A stretch of 11,468 nt of DNA from Ponticaulis sp. (GCA_002699325.1 PABS01000063.1:2646-14113), one strand, 5' to 3'. Counted from the stretch's first letter, positions 1-7,679 are shown. Made by a program: numbers and translations. Notes: generated by a model from the sequence alone, not told the origin.

Positions 1-1293
1 GCCAAGGCCGCAGTCGACGCGCTGGAAGACATCTCCGTTGAAGGCTCCGAATCAGAACTCTCTGAAGAGCTGAATGCCGTGAGGGCCAGGACGGCACAAT
101 TACGCCAGTCTGAAACCGAAGCGCGCAACGCCTTGTCCGATCTTCAACGCAATCGCGACCGAATCGAAGGCCGGAAACGCGCGCTTGAGCGTGAGATTTC
201 TGACTGGTCGAAACGGCAGAATGAATCCGGCACGCGCATCGAAGCGCTTCACAAGGCAAGAGCGGACGCACGCAACAGTTTAGCAGAGATCGAGAACCAG
301 CCCGCAGAGATTGGTGATCGGATAGATACGCTGGCTGCAGAGCTCAACCAGCTCGAGACACGCCGCAAAGAGGTCGCCGACGCTCACGCCGAGGCAGAAA
401 CTCATGTCCGCGACGCCGAATCGCATGCCCGTTCGGCCAAGGAAGCGGCAACGAAAGCTCGCGAAGACACAGCAATGTCCCAGGCTCAGCTGGAAACGGC
501 GAAAGAACGATTGAACGATGCTGTCGAACTTGCCAGCTCGCAGTTCAATCGACAGCCACAGGGGCTGCTCCAGATCGCCGAGTCGAGCCTGGAAGAAGAC
601 TGGTTTGAAAAAGACGCCAAAGAGATTGACCGCGAGCTGATTGGTCTCAAGCATGAAATCACCGCCCTCGGCAGTGTAAATCAGGATGCCGAAAAGGATG
701 CAGAAGAGCTGGCTGAACGCCTGGGCACACAGGCTGAAGAGAAATCTGACCTGACAGCCGCCATCGCCAAACTTCGCGAAGGCGTGAACGCACTGAATGA
801 AGAAGGCCGGGGACGTCTGCTTCAGGCGTTCGAAACCGTGAATGAGCATTTCCAGGGTCTGTTCACCGCCCTGTTCAATGGTGGGCAGGCCGAGCTGAAA
901 CTGGTGGATGCCGATGACCCGCTTCAGTCGGGCCTTGAAATTTTCGCTCAACCGCCTGGTAAAAAGGTCACATCACTTAATCTTATGTCGGGTGGAGAGC
1001 AGGCTCTCACGGCAACGGCACTGATCTTTGCCGTCTTCCTCTCCAACCCTGCCCCGATCTGCGTTTTGGATGAGGTGGATGCGCCACTGGACGATGTGAA
1101 CGTTGACCGTTTCTGCCGTCTTCTCGATGAGATGCGCCGCCGGACGGAGACTCGATTCGTTGCTATCACACACAATCCGGTCACCATGTCTCGTATGGAC
1201 CGGCTCTTCGGTGTTACCATGCAGGAACAGGGCGTCTCACGCATCGTTTCTGTAGATTTGGGCACAGCCGAAGAACTTGTCGCTGCAGAATAA
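1..1293 (+). CDS. smc: SMC chromosome segregation ATPase, C-terminal part (5' end outside window)
   Basis: The reading frame is open from base 1, so the gene starts to the left; 430 C-terminal residues are present of a protein usually near 1150. Roughly bases 1-810 encode a charged, Ala/Glu/Lys-rich heptad coiled coil, the return arm after the hinge, which is not in the window. The C-terminal ABC half-head follows: signature SGGEQAL (bases 988-1008), Walker B ICVLDE with its Asp-Glu pair at 1069-1074, D-loop PLDD, and the H-loop region VAITHNP near 1160-1180. With the N-terminal Walker A half this forms the ATP-driven head of bacterial condensin, which works with ScpA and ScpB to organise and segregate the chromosome. 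The near-canonical motif set makes the assignment firm and distinguishes it from RecN or SbcC. It ends 130 bp before atpI; no clear terminator lies between. Confidence 0.96.
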   Translation, partial: AKAAVDALEDISVEGSESELSEELNAVRARTAQLRQSETEARNALSDLQRNRDRIEGRKRALEREISDWSKRQNESGTRIEALHKARADARNSLAEIENQPAEIGDRIDTLAAELNQLETRRKEVADAHAEAETHVRDAESHARSAKEAATKAREDTAMSQAQLETAKERLNDAVELASSQFNRQPQGLLQIAESSLEEDWFEKDAKEIDRELIGLKHEITALGSVNQDAEKDAEELAERLGTQAEEKSDLTAAIAKLREGVNALNEEGRGRLLQAFETVNEHFQGLFTALFNGGQAELKLVDADDPLQSGLEIFAQPPGKKVTSLNLMSGGEQALTATALIFAVFLSNPAPICVLDEVDAPLDDVNVDRFCRLLDEMRRRTETRFVAITHNPVTMSRMDRLFGVTMQEQGVSRIVSVDLGTAEELVAAE

Positions 1294-1349
1294 GTGTCAC
1301 AAGTTTTCCAACTTCAATAAAATCAATAACTTACAGCTCACCTGTCTGC

Positions 1350-1378
1350 TTGACTTCGCAACTGCACATGGATAGCTT
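1350..1378 (+). promoter_or_regulatory. Possible sigma-70 type promoter of the F0 operon
   Basis: In the 130 bp gap between smc and atpI there is a TTGACT box (1350-1355), a 17 bp spacer and TAGCTT (1373-1378). The -35 box is close to consensus but the -10 box matches only about half. A start near 1385 would leave a 5' leader of about 40 bases before atpI. It is the best candidate I see in this gap, but the call is by eye only. Confidence 0.35.
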
Positions 1379-1423
1379 CCGCGCGACTTCGGTCATGACA
1401 CCAATTTCATAATCGGTGGCCTT

Positions 1424-1774
1424 ATGGCTCCTTCTCAGCCTGAAAACGACGATCTCGCAGCGCGCATTTCTGCCGCGCAGGCAAGGCAGGCAGGGAAAAC
1501 CGCGCGAAAGCCCGGTTCTGGAGCTGCTTCTGGCTACGGTATCGGTATGAAAATGGTGCTGGATCTGGTCGGGGGGGCCCTTGTCGGGCTCGTTTTCGGG
1601 CTTGCGCTCGATCATTGGCTTGGCACACGCCCCTGGGGCTTATTGATATTGCTATGCCTTGGTCTTGTCGCAGGGTTCAGATTGATGTTGCGCACGGCAG
1701 AGAGCCACGCTAAGCGCAGCGCAGAAAATATGGACGCGGATGGCAAGGATGCCGAATCTGCGAAAAAGGGGTAG
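1424..1774 (+). CDS. atpI: ATP synthase accessory protein I (AtpI)
   Basis: A 116-residue protein with a hydrophilic N-terminus of about 40 residues, two membrane helices (about 42-62 and 71-90) and a charged tail. The first helix and turn read GALVGLVFGLALDHWLG, followed by a Pro-Trp-Gly and a second Gly-rich helix, the usual AtpI layout. AtpI is not part of the finished enzyme; family members help assemble the c-ring or import Mg2+. Being first in the cluster, just before atpB, is its classical place. Length is normal. The ATG at 1424 is preceded only by a weak GGTGG (1415-1419), so translation may be modest. The sequence is weakly conserved across the family, so the assignment rests on topology together with operon position. 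Confidence 0.9.
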   Translation: MAPSQPENDDLAARISAAQARQAGKTARKPGSGAASGYGIGMKMVLDLVGGALVGLVFGLALDHWLGTRPWGLLILLCLGLVAGFRLMLRTAESHAKRSAENMDADGKDAESAKKG

Positions 1775-1783
1775 AAGTTTGCC

Positions 1784-2542
1784 ATGATGTATCAGATGGC
1801 CCTCGATCCGATGCACCAGTTCGAGATTGTCGAATGGATTCCGTTCGAAATCGGCGGTATCGACCTCTCATTCACGAATGCCAGCTTCTTCATGCTTCTG
1901 GCAGTGGCCCTGATTGTGGGCTTCTTCATGTTTGCGCTGTCCAAGCCATCGGTGATCCCGAACAAGATGCAGTCTGTTGGCGAAGTCGGTTACGAGTTCA
2001 TCGCCAATATGATCCGTGATACGATTGGTGAGGAAGGATTTAAATTCTTCCCTCTGGTCTTTTCACTCTTTATGTTCGTTTTTGCGGCAAACATGCTGGG
2101 CATGGTGCCATTCTTCTATACGACCACCTCTCAGGTGATCGTGACCGCGACCCTGGCGCTGCTGGTATTCTTCACCGTGATCATTTTCGGTGTCATGAAA
2201 AACGGTCTGAAATTCTTCAAACTGTTTGCGCCGTCTGGTGTGCCTTGGCCGCTGCTGATCCTTCTGGTGCCACTGGAGATCATCTCTTTCTTCGTGCGCC
2301 CGGTTACGCTTTCCCTTCGTCTGTTCGGTAACATTCTGGCCGGTCACATCGTTCTCAAGCTGTTTGTCGGCTTTGGTGTTGCGATGCTGTCTGCTGGTCT
2401 TGCCGCAACGATTTTCTGGCTGCCACTGGTTATGGCCATTGCGCTTACAGCGCTGGAGTTCCTGGTTGCATTCCTTCAGGCGTATATTTTCGCCATCCTT
2501 ACCTGCATCTACCTGAATGATGCGTTCCACCCGTCACACTAA
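1784..2542 (+). CDS. atpB: ATP synthase F0 subunit a
   Basis: The 252-residue a subunit forms the proton half-channels beside the c-ring. It has five or six hydrophobic segments. The diagnostic stretch TLSLRLFGNILAGH (175-188) carries the essential arginine R179, equivalent to E. coli R210, and a histidine at 188 where E. coli has glutamate, as in mitochondrial and many alphaproteobacterial proteins. The segments FVFAANMLGMVPFF (98-111) and the C-terminal LEFLVAFLQAYIFAILT are also typical. The start is at 1784 or the next codon 1787 (Met-Met); a third Met lies at residue 5. An AAGGGG at the end of atpI (about 1765-1770) can serve as ribosome site. The 9 bp gap to atpI points to co-transcription. 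Confidence 0.97.
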   Translation: MMYQMALDPMHQFEIVEWIPFEIGGIDLSFTNASFFMLLAVALIVGFFMFALSKPSVIPNKMQSVGEVGYEFIANMIRDTIGEEGFKFFPLVFSLFMFVFAANMLGMVPFFYTTTSQVIVTATLALLVFFTVIIFGVMKNGLKFFKLFAPSGVPWPLLILLVPLEIISFFVRPVTLSLRLFGNILAGHIVLKLFVGFGVAMLSAGLAATIFWLPLVMAIALTALEFLVAFLQAYIFAILTCIYLNDAFHPSH

Positions 2543-2550
2543 AGATAGAA

Positions 2551-2581
2551 GTCGAGCCCTGACACACGGTCTGGGCTTGAC
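2551..2581 (+). promoter_or_regulatory. Stem-loop in the atpB-atpE gap
   Basis: GTCGAGCCC (2551-2559) pairs with GGGCTTGAC (2573-2581) over nine positions, one of them G-U, around a 13-base loop. No T-run follows, so it is not a normal intrinsic terminator. It starts 8 bases after the atpB stop codon and ends about 54 bases before atpE. In ATP synthase operons such structures can mark mRNA processing or protect the atpE message; that role here is inferred. Confidence 0.6.
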
Positions 2582-2635
2582 CTGAACGTTAGAACAAGTT
2601 TCACGAGCACAGTTTCCATCAAGCGGAGAAATACA

Positions 2636-2860
2636 ATGGAAGAAGGTCTGAAGTATGTAGGCGCGGGTCTCGCGACCCTGGCTATGTTCGGTGCTGCACT
2701 TGGCGTGGGAAATATCTTCTCAAGCTATCTCGATGCAGCTATGCGCAACCCGTCTGCAGCGCCTCAGCAACAAGGTAACCTGTTCCTCGGCTTCGCTCTC
2801 GTCGAGGCACTTGGTATCTTCGGGTTCCTGATTGCCCTGATCCTGCTCTTCGTGGTCTGA
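2636..2860 (+). CDS. atpE: ATP synthase F0 subunit c (proteolipid)
   Basis: A 74-residue hairpin of two membrane helices that assembles into the rotating c-ring. Helix 1 (about 8-31) contains the small-residue packing stretch GAALGVG (19-25). The polar loop RNPSAAPQQQ (37-46) contacts the F1 stalk. Helix 2 (about 48-73) carries the ion-binding carboxylate E57 in LVEALGIF. The Glu is followed by Ala and the other sodium ligands are not apparent, so this should be a proton-type ring. Length is normal. GGAG (2625-2628) sits 7 bases before the ATG, a better ribosome site than those of its neighbours. Unlike the rest of the cluster it has untranslated gaps on both sides (93 and 73 bp), each with a hairpin, which suits separate control of a subunit needed at about ten copies per enzyme. 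Confidence 0.98.
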   Translation: MEEGLKYVGAGLATLAMFGAALGVGNIFSSYLDAAMRNPSAAPQQQGNLFLGFALVEALGIFGFLIALILLFVV

Positions 2861-2883
2861 TCCTAGTCCAGACAAACGAAATG

Positions 2884-2909
2884 TACGGGCCTCAGGCTTG
2901 GGGCCCGTA
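2884..2909 (+). promoter_or_regulatory. Strong stem-loop in the atpE-atpF' gap
   Basis: TACGGGCC (2884-2891) is a perfect inverted repeat of GGCCCGTA (2902-2909). The stem extends inward by one G-U and one C-G pair to 10 bp with a six-base loop (2894-2899). The downstream bases are A-rich (2913-2922) with no T-run, so it is not a standard terminator. Placed 23 bases after the atpE stop, it could block 3' exonucleases or attenuate read-through into atpF'. Confidence 0.65.
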
Positions 2910-2914
2910 GCTAC

Positions 2915-2924
2915 AGGAAAAAGG
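2915..2924 (+). promoter_or_regulatory. Ribosome binding site that sets the atpF' start
   Basis: AGGAAAAAGG ends 9 bases before the ATG at 2934. An in-frame TTG farther upstream at 2898 lies inside the loop of the preceding hairpin and has no such site, so 2934 is preferred. Confidence 0.7.
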
Positions 2925-2933
2925 TCAACACCC

Positions 2934-3488
2934 ATGGCAGAACCGACTGGTGCTGATCACGCCGCGGAATACGGCGCCGAACATGCCGGAAGCGCCTTTC
3001 CGCCATTTGAGGCCAGCACATTTTCATCCCAGATTTTCTGGCTGACGATTTCATTCGTCATCCTGTATCTTCTGCTGTCGCGACTGATCCTGCCGAAACT
3101 CGGTGGCATCATCGAACAGCGGAAGGGCAAGATTGCGTCAGATCTGGATGAGGCGTCACGGATGAAGGCTGAAGCTGACGAAGCACTGGCCGAAACCGAA
3201 ACTCAGCTTGCAAAAGCGCGTGCTGATGCGCGTGCGAAGGCAGAGAAGACGCGTGCAGAGATCGACAGCCGCATCGCTGATGCAACTGCTGCAAAAGCTG
3301 CAGAGATTGACGAACGTCTCGGTGAAGCCGAGGAGCGGATCGAAAAGCTGAAGGCTGAGCATATGGCAAAGGTCGCAGATATTTCTGTGGCGACCACAAC
3401 GGCTATTCTTGCCCAGCTTGGCGTCTCGTCGTCAGACAAAAACGTGAAAGCTGCCGTGAGCAAGTCTGTTGAAGAGGTGTCGGCATGA
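2934..3488 (+). CDS. atpF': ATP synthase F0 subunit b'
   Basis: A 184-residue b-type stator subunit. A short hydrophilic N-terminus leads into FPPFEASTFSSQIFW (22-36) and one membrane helix (about 31-54). A long charged Ala/Glu/Lys-rich helix follows to the C-terminus, the part that dimerises with subunit b and reaches up to F1. The FPPF...SQIFWL pattern just before the helix and the N-terminal extension mark it as the b' form (also named atpG or atpX) found in alphaproteobacteria, cyanobacteria and chloroplasts, rather than a second copy of b. The start is chosen at ATG 2934 because of the AGGAAAAAGG site. Its TGA overlaps the start of atpF as ATGA (3485-3488), implying translational coupling that would help keep b' and b at one to one. 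Confidence 0.94.
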   Translation: MAEPTGADHAAEYGAEHAGSAFPPFEASTFSSQIFWLTISFVILYLLLSRLILPKLGGIIEQRKGKIASDLDEASRMKAEADEALAETETQLAKARADARAKAEKTRAEIDSRIADATAAKAAEIDERLGEAEERIEKLKAEHMAKVADISVATTTAILAQLGVSSSDKNVKAAVSKSVEEVSA

Positions 3489-4051
3489 TCACTATTCGTC
3501 GCACACTCATGGCTGCGCTTGTCGCTGCAATGGCTTCACCTGCCGCAATCGCAGCGCCTGGAGAACCGTGGTATCTCAACACGACGAACTGGGCGTTTCT
3601 GACGCTAGTCATCTTCCTTCTGATCGTCTGGCGCCTTGGCGCATTCAAGATGCTCACTGGCGCACTGGATTCCCGGGCAGAAGGCATTCAGCGCGAGCTG
3701 AATTACGCTCAGGAACTTCGGGACGAAGCCTCTGTCATGCTCCGCGAAGCTGAGCGTAAGCAGCAGGAAGCATCAGAAACCGCTGATGAGATTATCCGTC
3801 AGGCGGAAACGGATGCCAAAGCAATGATGGCGCAGGCTGAGAAAGATCTCGCTGCAATGGTTGCACGCCGTGAAGCTCAGGTGGAAGCACGCATCCAGCG
3901 CGCTGAAGATGAAGCTCTCCGTTCAGTTAAGCGTATCGCAGCGGATGCTGCCACCAAGGCTGCAGCAGATATCATCAAGTCCAATGCTGATAAAAATGGC
4001 GGAAACGCTGAGTTTTCTTCAGCAATAGGCCAAGTAAAATCTGCACTTTAG
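3485..4051 (+). CDS. atpF: ATP synthase F0 subunit b, with signal-peptide-like N-terminus
   Basis: A 188-residue b subunit, the second arm of the peripheral stalk. After residue 34 it has the family pattern NWAFLTLVIFLLIVWRLG: one membrane helix (about 36-52), then a polar, Ala/Glu/Arg-rich helix to the C-terminus. Before that lies an extra segment, MITIRRTLMAALVAAMA followed by SPAAIAAPG, with two arginines, a short hydrophobic core and small residues at the -3/-1 positions. It looks like a cleavable signal peptide with a cut near residue 23-24, leaving a mature N-terminus in the periplasm, which agrees with b topology. Comparable leaders are, to my recollection, seen in b subunits of some other alphaproteobacteria. 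The start is coupled to atpF' by ATGA. It is the last gene of the operon. Confidence 0.94.
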   Translation: MITIRRTLMAALVAAMASPAAIAAPGEPWYLNTTNWAFLTLVIFLLIVWRLGAFKMLTGALDSRAEGIQRELNYAQELRDEASVMLREAERKQQEASETADEIIRQAETDAKAMMAQAEKDLAAMVARREAQVEARIQRAEDEALRSVKRIAADAATKAAADIIKSNADKNGGNAEFSSAIGQVKSAL

Positions 4052-4072
4052 GCATTGAGTCAAACCAATTTG

Positions 4073-4104
4073 AAAAGCCGCTGGTCCTTCCAGCGGCTTT
4101 TTTT
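4073..4104 (+). terminator. Rho-independent terminator of the F0 operon
   Basis: GCCGCTGG (4077-4084) pairs perfectly with CCAGCGGC (4090-4097) around the five-base loop TCCTT. It is preceded by AAAA and followed by seven T (4098-4104). It lies 22 bases after the atpF stop codon and is the strongest plus-strand terminator in the window. Confidence 0.93.
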
Positions 4105-4173
4105 ATTGCCTGCGGCTGAAGCCATGAGCTTGCACCTCAGCTCCATCTCCGCCAACGTTCTGAGGGGAAGATT

Positions 4174-4434
4174 ATGAGGCGCGGACAGATGAACACAGTC
4201 GAATTTTCTCCCGAAGACCGCCAGCGTGCAATCGCAAGACTTCAGGATTACTTTGAACAGGAACTGGACCGAGAGCTCGGCAGTTTTGAGGCTGGTTTCC
4301 TGCTCGATTTCATCAGCAAGGAATTGGGCACAGCATTCTATAATCAGGGATTATACGACGCTCGGGCCGTACTTAGCGGGAAGATGGATGATCTGAGCGA
4401 GGCTATTTTAGGCTTGGAAAAGCGTGTTTCCTAA
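4174..4434 (+). CDS. DUF2164 family protein
   Basis: An 86-residue soluble protein that matches what I know of DUF2164: a start like FSPEDRQRAIARLQDYFEQEL (residues 11-31), then LDRELGSFEAGFLLDFI, the core FYNQGLYDA (55-63), and a final amphipathic helix. The function of the family is unknown and I assign none. The start at ATG 4174 is supported by GAGGGG (4162-4167) six bases upstream; ATG 4189 is an alternative that would give MNTVEFS. The gene follows the F0 terminator by about 70 bp, so it probably has its own promoter, though none is obvious. Its stop overlaps the stop of the opposing gene by 4 bases (4431-4434). Confidence 0.8.
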   Translation: MRRGQMNTVEFSPEDRQRAIARLQDYFEQELDRELGSFEAGFLLDFISKELGTAFYNQGLYDARAVLSGKMDDLSEAILGLEKRVS

Positions 4435-4766
4435 CGGTGCTCACCGAAGATCAGTCGCATCAGCCAGTCAGGTGCAAAACGCTCCAGCTTTGGATACCGT
4501 GCCAGCGTATTCTGAATGAAACGCCGCCCCCAGACTGCGTTTCGTGCGAGCAGGACAACCCCCAGAATAACAATCGGGAGACCAACAGGCAGAATCGGTG
4601 TCAGAAAGGCAACAATCACACCGACAGGAATCAGCAAAGCGCCCAACAGGGCCAGGGTGGACCGGATCAGAGCCGCCAGACTTTGCTGCATGAGTGAGCC
4701 CGCCGCGTCCGGTCTGGGCGCGCCGTTTTCTCCTGCATTCTGATCTGTCTGGTTCCGTCGAAGCAT
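4431..4766 (-). CDS. Small two-helix membrane protein, function unknown
   Basis: A 111-residue protein from the ATG at 4766; a TTG at 4790 would add eight residues, and neither start has a clear ribosome site. A polar N-terminus of about 28 residues rich in Asn, Asp and Pro is followed by two hydrophobic segments (about 36-54 and 60-74) joined by a Thr-Pro-Ile-Leu-Pro turn. An amphipathic basic tail follows, NAVWGRRFIQNTLARYPKLE (76-95). The layout recalls small PGPGW-type transmembrane proteins, which have a Pro/Gly turn between two helices, but the PGPGW motif itself is absent, so this is only a resemblance. It converges with the DUF2164 gene and diverges from the acyltransferase gene over a gap of about 120 bp. 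I do not recognise a function. Confidence 0.65.
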   Translation of the reverse strand: MLRRNQTDQNAGENGAPRPDAAGSLMQQSLAALIRSTLALLGALLIPVGVIVAFLTPILPVGLPIVILGVVLLARNAVWGRRFIQNTLARYPKLERFAPDWLMRLIFGEHR

Positions 4767-4885
4767 TCGGGCTGTATGATCTGTTATCAAGATGAAAACA
4801 ATTGGGAATTACGAAGGGTCCGCCATTATTCTCTCACGGTTCTGGTGCAGAGAACGTTATCAGCTAACCCGTTTCAGAGGATTTC

Positions 4886-6073
4886 ATGAGGCTTAATCTC
4901 ATCCAGGCACTTCGGGCTTTTGCTGCGTATTTCGTGCTGCTCTACCATATCCGCGCAATCGAAATGTCCTCAATTCTGGCGACCGGTTCAAATGAAACGC
5001 CACTCGTAGGCGGTCCGTTCACAAATGGTTGGGTCGGGGTCGATCTTTTCTTCGCAATCTCCGGATTCATCATGGTCTATGTGACCTTTTCAAGGCCTTC
5101 CGGGATCGGAACAGTGAAGGAGTTTCTGCTCGCCAGATTCTTCCGAATCTACCCGACCTGGTGGCTGTTTGCAGCTCTGATCGCGACCTATTTTCTGCTC
5201 ACGCGCGGCGTGCCTTACGATGCTGAGATGATTGCGCCGACCGGCATGTCTGGCGCGGAGCATCTGATTCGGTCGGCCCTTCTGCTCCCACAGCCCACCT
5301 TTCCCGTGCTGGGTGTGGGCTGGACGCTGGTCCATGAGATCTGGTTCTATCTGATCTTCGCCATCATTCTTCTCTTTCCGCGCCGCGGTATGCCTGTCTG
5401 GCTGATTCTCTGGGCCATGCTGGTAACCGGCGCCGCTCTGCTGGGCTACTCTTCCTCCTTCTCCGGCAATTTCATCCAGCTGGCGGCCTCACCACTCACG
5501 CTGGAGTTTCTGGCAGGCGCCATGGCAGGCTATCTCTTCGTGACTGGGGCAGTCAGATCGTTCGGCACGTTTGCTCTCGTTTTCGGTGGGCTGTTGTTCC
5601 TGACAGCCGCGTGGCTTCACCCTGCCCCCGGCGCCTTCACGCTGGAATGGGGGCGAGCCCTGATTTTTTCTCTGCCGTGTGCCCTGATGGTATATGGTGC
5701 TGCGGCCAGTGAAGGCCACCTGACTGGGCGGCTCTCGAACATTCTTAAGACACTGGGCGACTGGTCTTTCTCGCTCTATCTCTGCCACCATATCACCCTC
5801 GCAGCGATAAGAGCCGGAGGCTATGTCGTCGCAGATCAGGCGGAAGTTCGCCTTCAACTCGCCCCTGGCACGCTCGACATTTTCCGTCTCGGTTCAGAAG
5901 GCTGGCTCGATAATGCTTTCTTTCTCACGGCTGGAGTGATCCTGCCGACGATGATTGCCGCGATCACCTACTACCTCTTTGAACGTCCGGTGATGAAAAT
6001 TCTGAATTCAACATTCAGAAAACGGCAGCCAGATGAGAAAAAGGCGCGACTGGCTGAAAGCGTCGCGCCTTAG
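4886..6073 (+). CDS. Membrane acyltransferase, Acyl_transf_3 family (exopolysaccharide/O-antigen type)
   Basis: A 395-residue integral membrane protein with about ten hydrophobic segments. The N-terminus has the family R-X10-H signature: R10 in QALRAFAAYF and H21 in LLYH. Other family hallmarks follow: GWVGVDLFFAISGF (48-61), RFFRIYPTWW (84-93), the WTLVHEIWFYL segment (146-156), LGDWSFSLYLCHH (290-302) and a final FERPVM. Such enzymes move acetyl or other acyl groups from cytoplasmic donors onto surface sugars or lipids; the substrate cannot be read from sequence, and no polysaccharide genes lie nearby. The length is normal. AGAGG (4876-4880) is 5 bases before the ATG. The last codons (6041-6071) form an inverted repeat that is the likely terminator of the gcv operon on the other strand; the two genes end 13 bp apart. 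Confidence 0.88.
   Translation: MRLNLIQALRAFAAYFVLLYHIRAIEMSSILATGSNETPLVGGPFTNGWVGVDLFFAISGFIMVYVTFSRPSGIGTVKEFLLARFFRIYPTWWLFAALIATYFLLTRGVPYDAEMIAPTGMSGAEHLIRSALLLPQPTFPVLGVGWTLVHEIWFYLIFAIILLFPRRGMPVWLILWAMLVTGAALLGYSSSFSGNFIQLAASPLTLEFLAGAMAGYLFVTGAVRSFGTFALVFGGLLFLTAAWLHPAPGAFTLEWGRALIFSLPCALMVYGAAASEGHLTGRLSNILKTLGDWSFSLYLCHHITLAAIRAGGYVVADQAEVRLQLAPGTLDIFRLGSEGWLDNAFFLTAGVILPTMIAAITYYLFERPVMKILNSTFRKRQPDEKKARLAESVAP
6036..6071 (-). terminator. Rho-independent terminator of the gcv operon, inside the acyltransferase 3' end
   Basis: AAGGCGCGAC (6041-6050) and GTCGCGCCTT (6062-6071) are perfect 10 bp inverted repeats with an 11-base loop. Read on the minus strand the hairpin starts 15 bases after the gcvPB stop and ends in a run of five T (complement of 6038-6042). 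On the plus strand a T-run comes only after about 11 bases (6083-6087), so termination in that direction would be weaker. Confidence 0.82.
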
Positions 6074-6086
6074 GGTTTGGCTCTTT

Positions 6087-7679
6087 TTACTCCGCAGCAA
6101 CGCTCTGCGGATTGTCTGGCACCCATTTCAGGACCGGTTTACGGGCGGCTTGAGTCTCATCGAGCCTGCGCATAGGCGCGAGATATGGCGCGCCCTTCAG
6201 GCTCTCATCGCCCTCTGCAGCACGTTTCGCGATTGCCTCCAACGCATTGCAGAACCGATCAAGCTCGCCCTTGCTTTCCGTCTCGGTCGGCTCAATCAGC
6301 ATGGCACCGTGCACAACCAGCGGGAAATACATGGTCATCGGATGATAGCCCTCATCGATCAACGCCTTGGCAATATCAATGGTCTCTGTGCCGTCAGCCG
6401 TGAACTTGTCTGAGAACAGCGCTTCGTGCATGCAGAAGCCTTCAAAGGCTGGCGTCATGATGTGCTTGAGCCGCGCCTGAATATAATTGGCGTTCAGCAC
6501 AGCATCTTCTGCCACCTGCTTCAGGCCATCGGCACCATGGCTCATCATGTATGAGAGGGCGCGTACGAACATACCCATCTGGCCCTGAAAGGCCGTGAGG
6601 CGGCCAAACGGCTCGATATCACTGCCCTCTACGTCACCAGCATGGTCTGCATAGGTGAGCAGGCCACTGCCATCAGAGGTGTCCTCCACCATGACCGGCC
6701 AGGGCGCATAAGGAGACAAAGCCTCAGACAGAACGGTCGGACCGGAGCCCGGCCCGCCCCCGCCATGGGGCGTTGAAAACGTCTTGTGCAGATTGATGTG
6801 CATGGCATCAATGCCGAGATCGCCTGGGCGCACCCGACCGACAATCGCGTTGAAATTGGCGCCATCACAGTAGAAATAGCCGCCTGCCTCATGGATCAGG
6901 TCTGCAATCTCCTTGATGTCGGTTTCAAACAGGCCGCAGGTATTCGGATTGGTCAGCATGATGCCGGCAATATCGTCAGACTTTTCCAGCTTGGATTTGA
7001 ATGCCGCCATGTCGACGCGGCCGCGTTTGTCTGCGCTGATCTCGTCAACGATAAAGCCGCATTGGGCCGCCGTCGCCGGGTTCGTCCCATGAGCAGAAGC
7101 GGGCACCAGGACGCGCTTCCGAGGCTCGGCTTCTCCACGCGCCAGCAATGCCTGGCGGATCGCCATCATGCCGCAATACTCACCATGGGCCCCAGCTTTC
7201 GGGCTCATGGCGACCGAGTGCATATTGGTGAGCTTCAGAAGCCAGTCTTCCAGCTCCCTGATCAGCTCCATCGCGCCCTGCACCGAACGCGCAGGCTGAA
7301 GCGGGTGAATATCCGCAAACCCGGGCAGACGCGCCATTTTCTCGTTCAGACGCGGATTGTGTTTCATGGTGCAGGAGCCAAGCGGGAAAAGCCCCAGATC
7401 AATCGCATAGTTTTTCTGTGACAGGCGCACATAGTGGCGAACCGTTTCAGGCTCTGAAAGCCCGGGCAGTTCGACGGCGGCTTTCCGGCTCAACCCGCCC
7501 AGGCGCGATGTCTTACCCTTGGTCTTCGGCAGATCGACGCCCGTCGCGTTCCAGCGATCCATCTCAAAGATCAATGGCTCATGCTGAAGCAGGCCTTTGG
7601 AGCCTGAAACAGTTTCGACTTCAACTGAAGCCATGGCAGAGGCAGGCGCCGTCGGGCGGCCTTGTGTGTTCATGGTCAT
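6087..7679 (-). CDS. gcvPB: Glycine dehydrogenase (decarboxylating) subunit 2, P-protein beta chain
   Basis: A 530-residue PLP-dependent half of the glycine decarboxylase. With GcvPA it releases CO2 from glycine and passes the aminomethyl group to the lipoyl arm of GcvH. Visible landmarks are [16 protein letters not shown] (95-110), the AGAHGEYCG stretch (162-170), ASAHGTNPA (194-202), the Asp of CDGANFNA (271-278), and the Schiff-base lysine K299 in [17 protein letters not shown]. That is the expected order for the C-terminal half of a full-length P protein. It is slightly longer than many GcvPB proteins because of a low-complexity N-terminus of about 25 residues. The ATG at 7679 overlaps the gcvPA stop as ATGA; Met3 is an alternative start. 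It is the last gene of the operon, with a terminator just downstream. Confidence 0.96.
   Translation of the reverse strand: MTMNTQGRPTAPASAMASVEVETVSGSKGLLQHEPLIFEMDRWNATGVDLPKTKGKTSRLGGLSRKAAVELPGLSEPETVRHYVRLSQKNYAIDLGLFPLGSCTMKHNPRLNEKMARLPGFADIHPLQPARSVQGAMELIRELEDWLLKLTNMHSVAMSPKAGAHGEYCGMMAIRQALLARGEAEPRKRVLVPASAHGTNPATAAQCGFIVDEISADKRGRVDMAAFKSKLEKSDDIAGIMLTNPNTCGLFETDIKEIADLIHEAGGYFYCDGANFNAIVGRVRPGDLGIDAMHINLHKTFSTPHGGGGPGSGPTVLSEALSPYAPWPVMVEDTSDGSGLLTYADHAGDVEGSDIEPFGRLTAFQGQMGMFVRALSYMMSHGADGLKQVAEDAVLNANYIQARLKHIMTPAFEGFCMHEALFSDKFTADGTETIDIAKALIDEGYHPMTMYFPLVVHGAMLIEPTETESKGELDRFCNALEAIAKRAAEGDESLKGAPYLAPMRRLDETQAARKPVLKWVPDNPQSVAAE

Noticed and set aside
280..951. Long open frame antisense to smc
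   Set aside because: It lies wholly opposite the coiled-coil coding region, has no family resemblance, and reflects codon bias of the real gene.
1301..1314. AAGTT/AACTT inverted repeat after smc as a terminator
   Set aside because: Only a 5 bp A/T-rich stem with no T-run; too weak to call.
2551..2909. Hairpins around atpE as intrinsic terminators
   Set aside because: Neither is followed by a T-run and both lie inside an evident operon, so processing or stability elements are more likely.
2898..2933. Upstream in-frame start for atpF'
   Set aside because: The TTG lies in the loop of a strong hairpin without a ribosome site; ATG 2934 has a good one.
6786..7421. Long open frame antisense to gcvPB (also one at 7418-8038)
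   Set aside because: The minus-strand frames carry unmistakable P-protein motifs; these plus-strand frames have no recognisable sequence or context.
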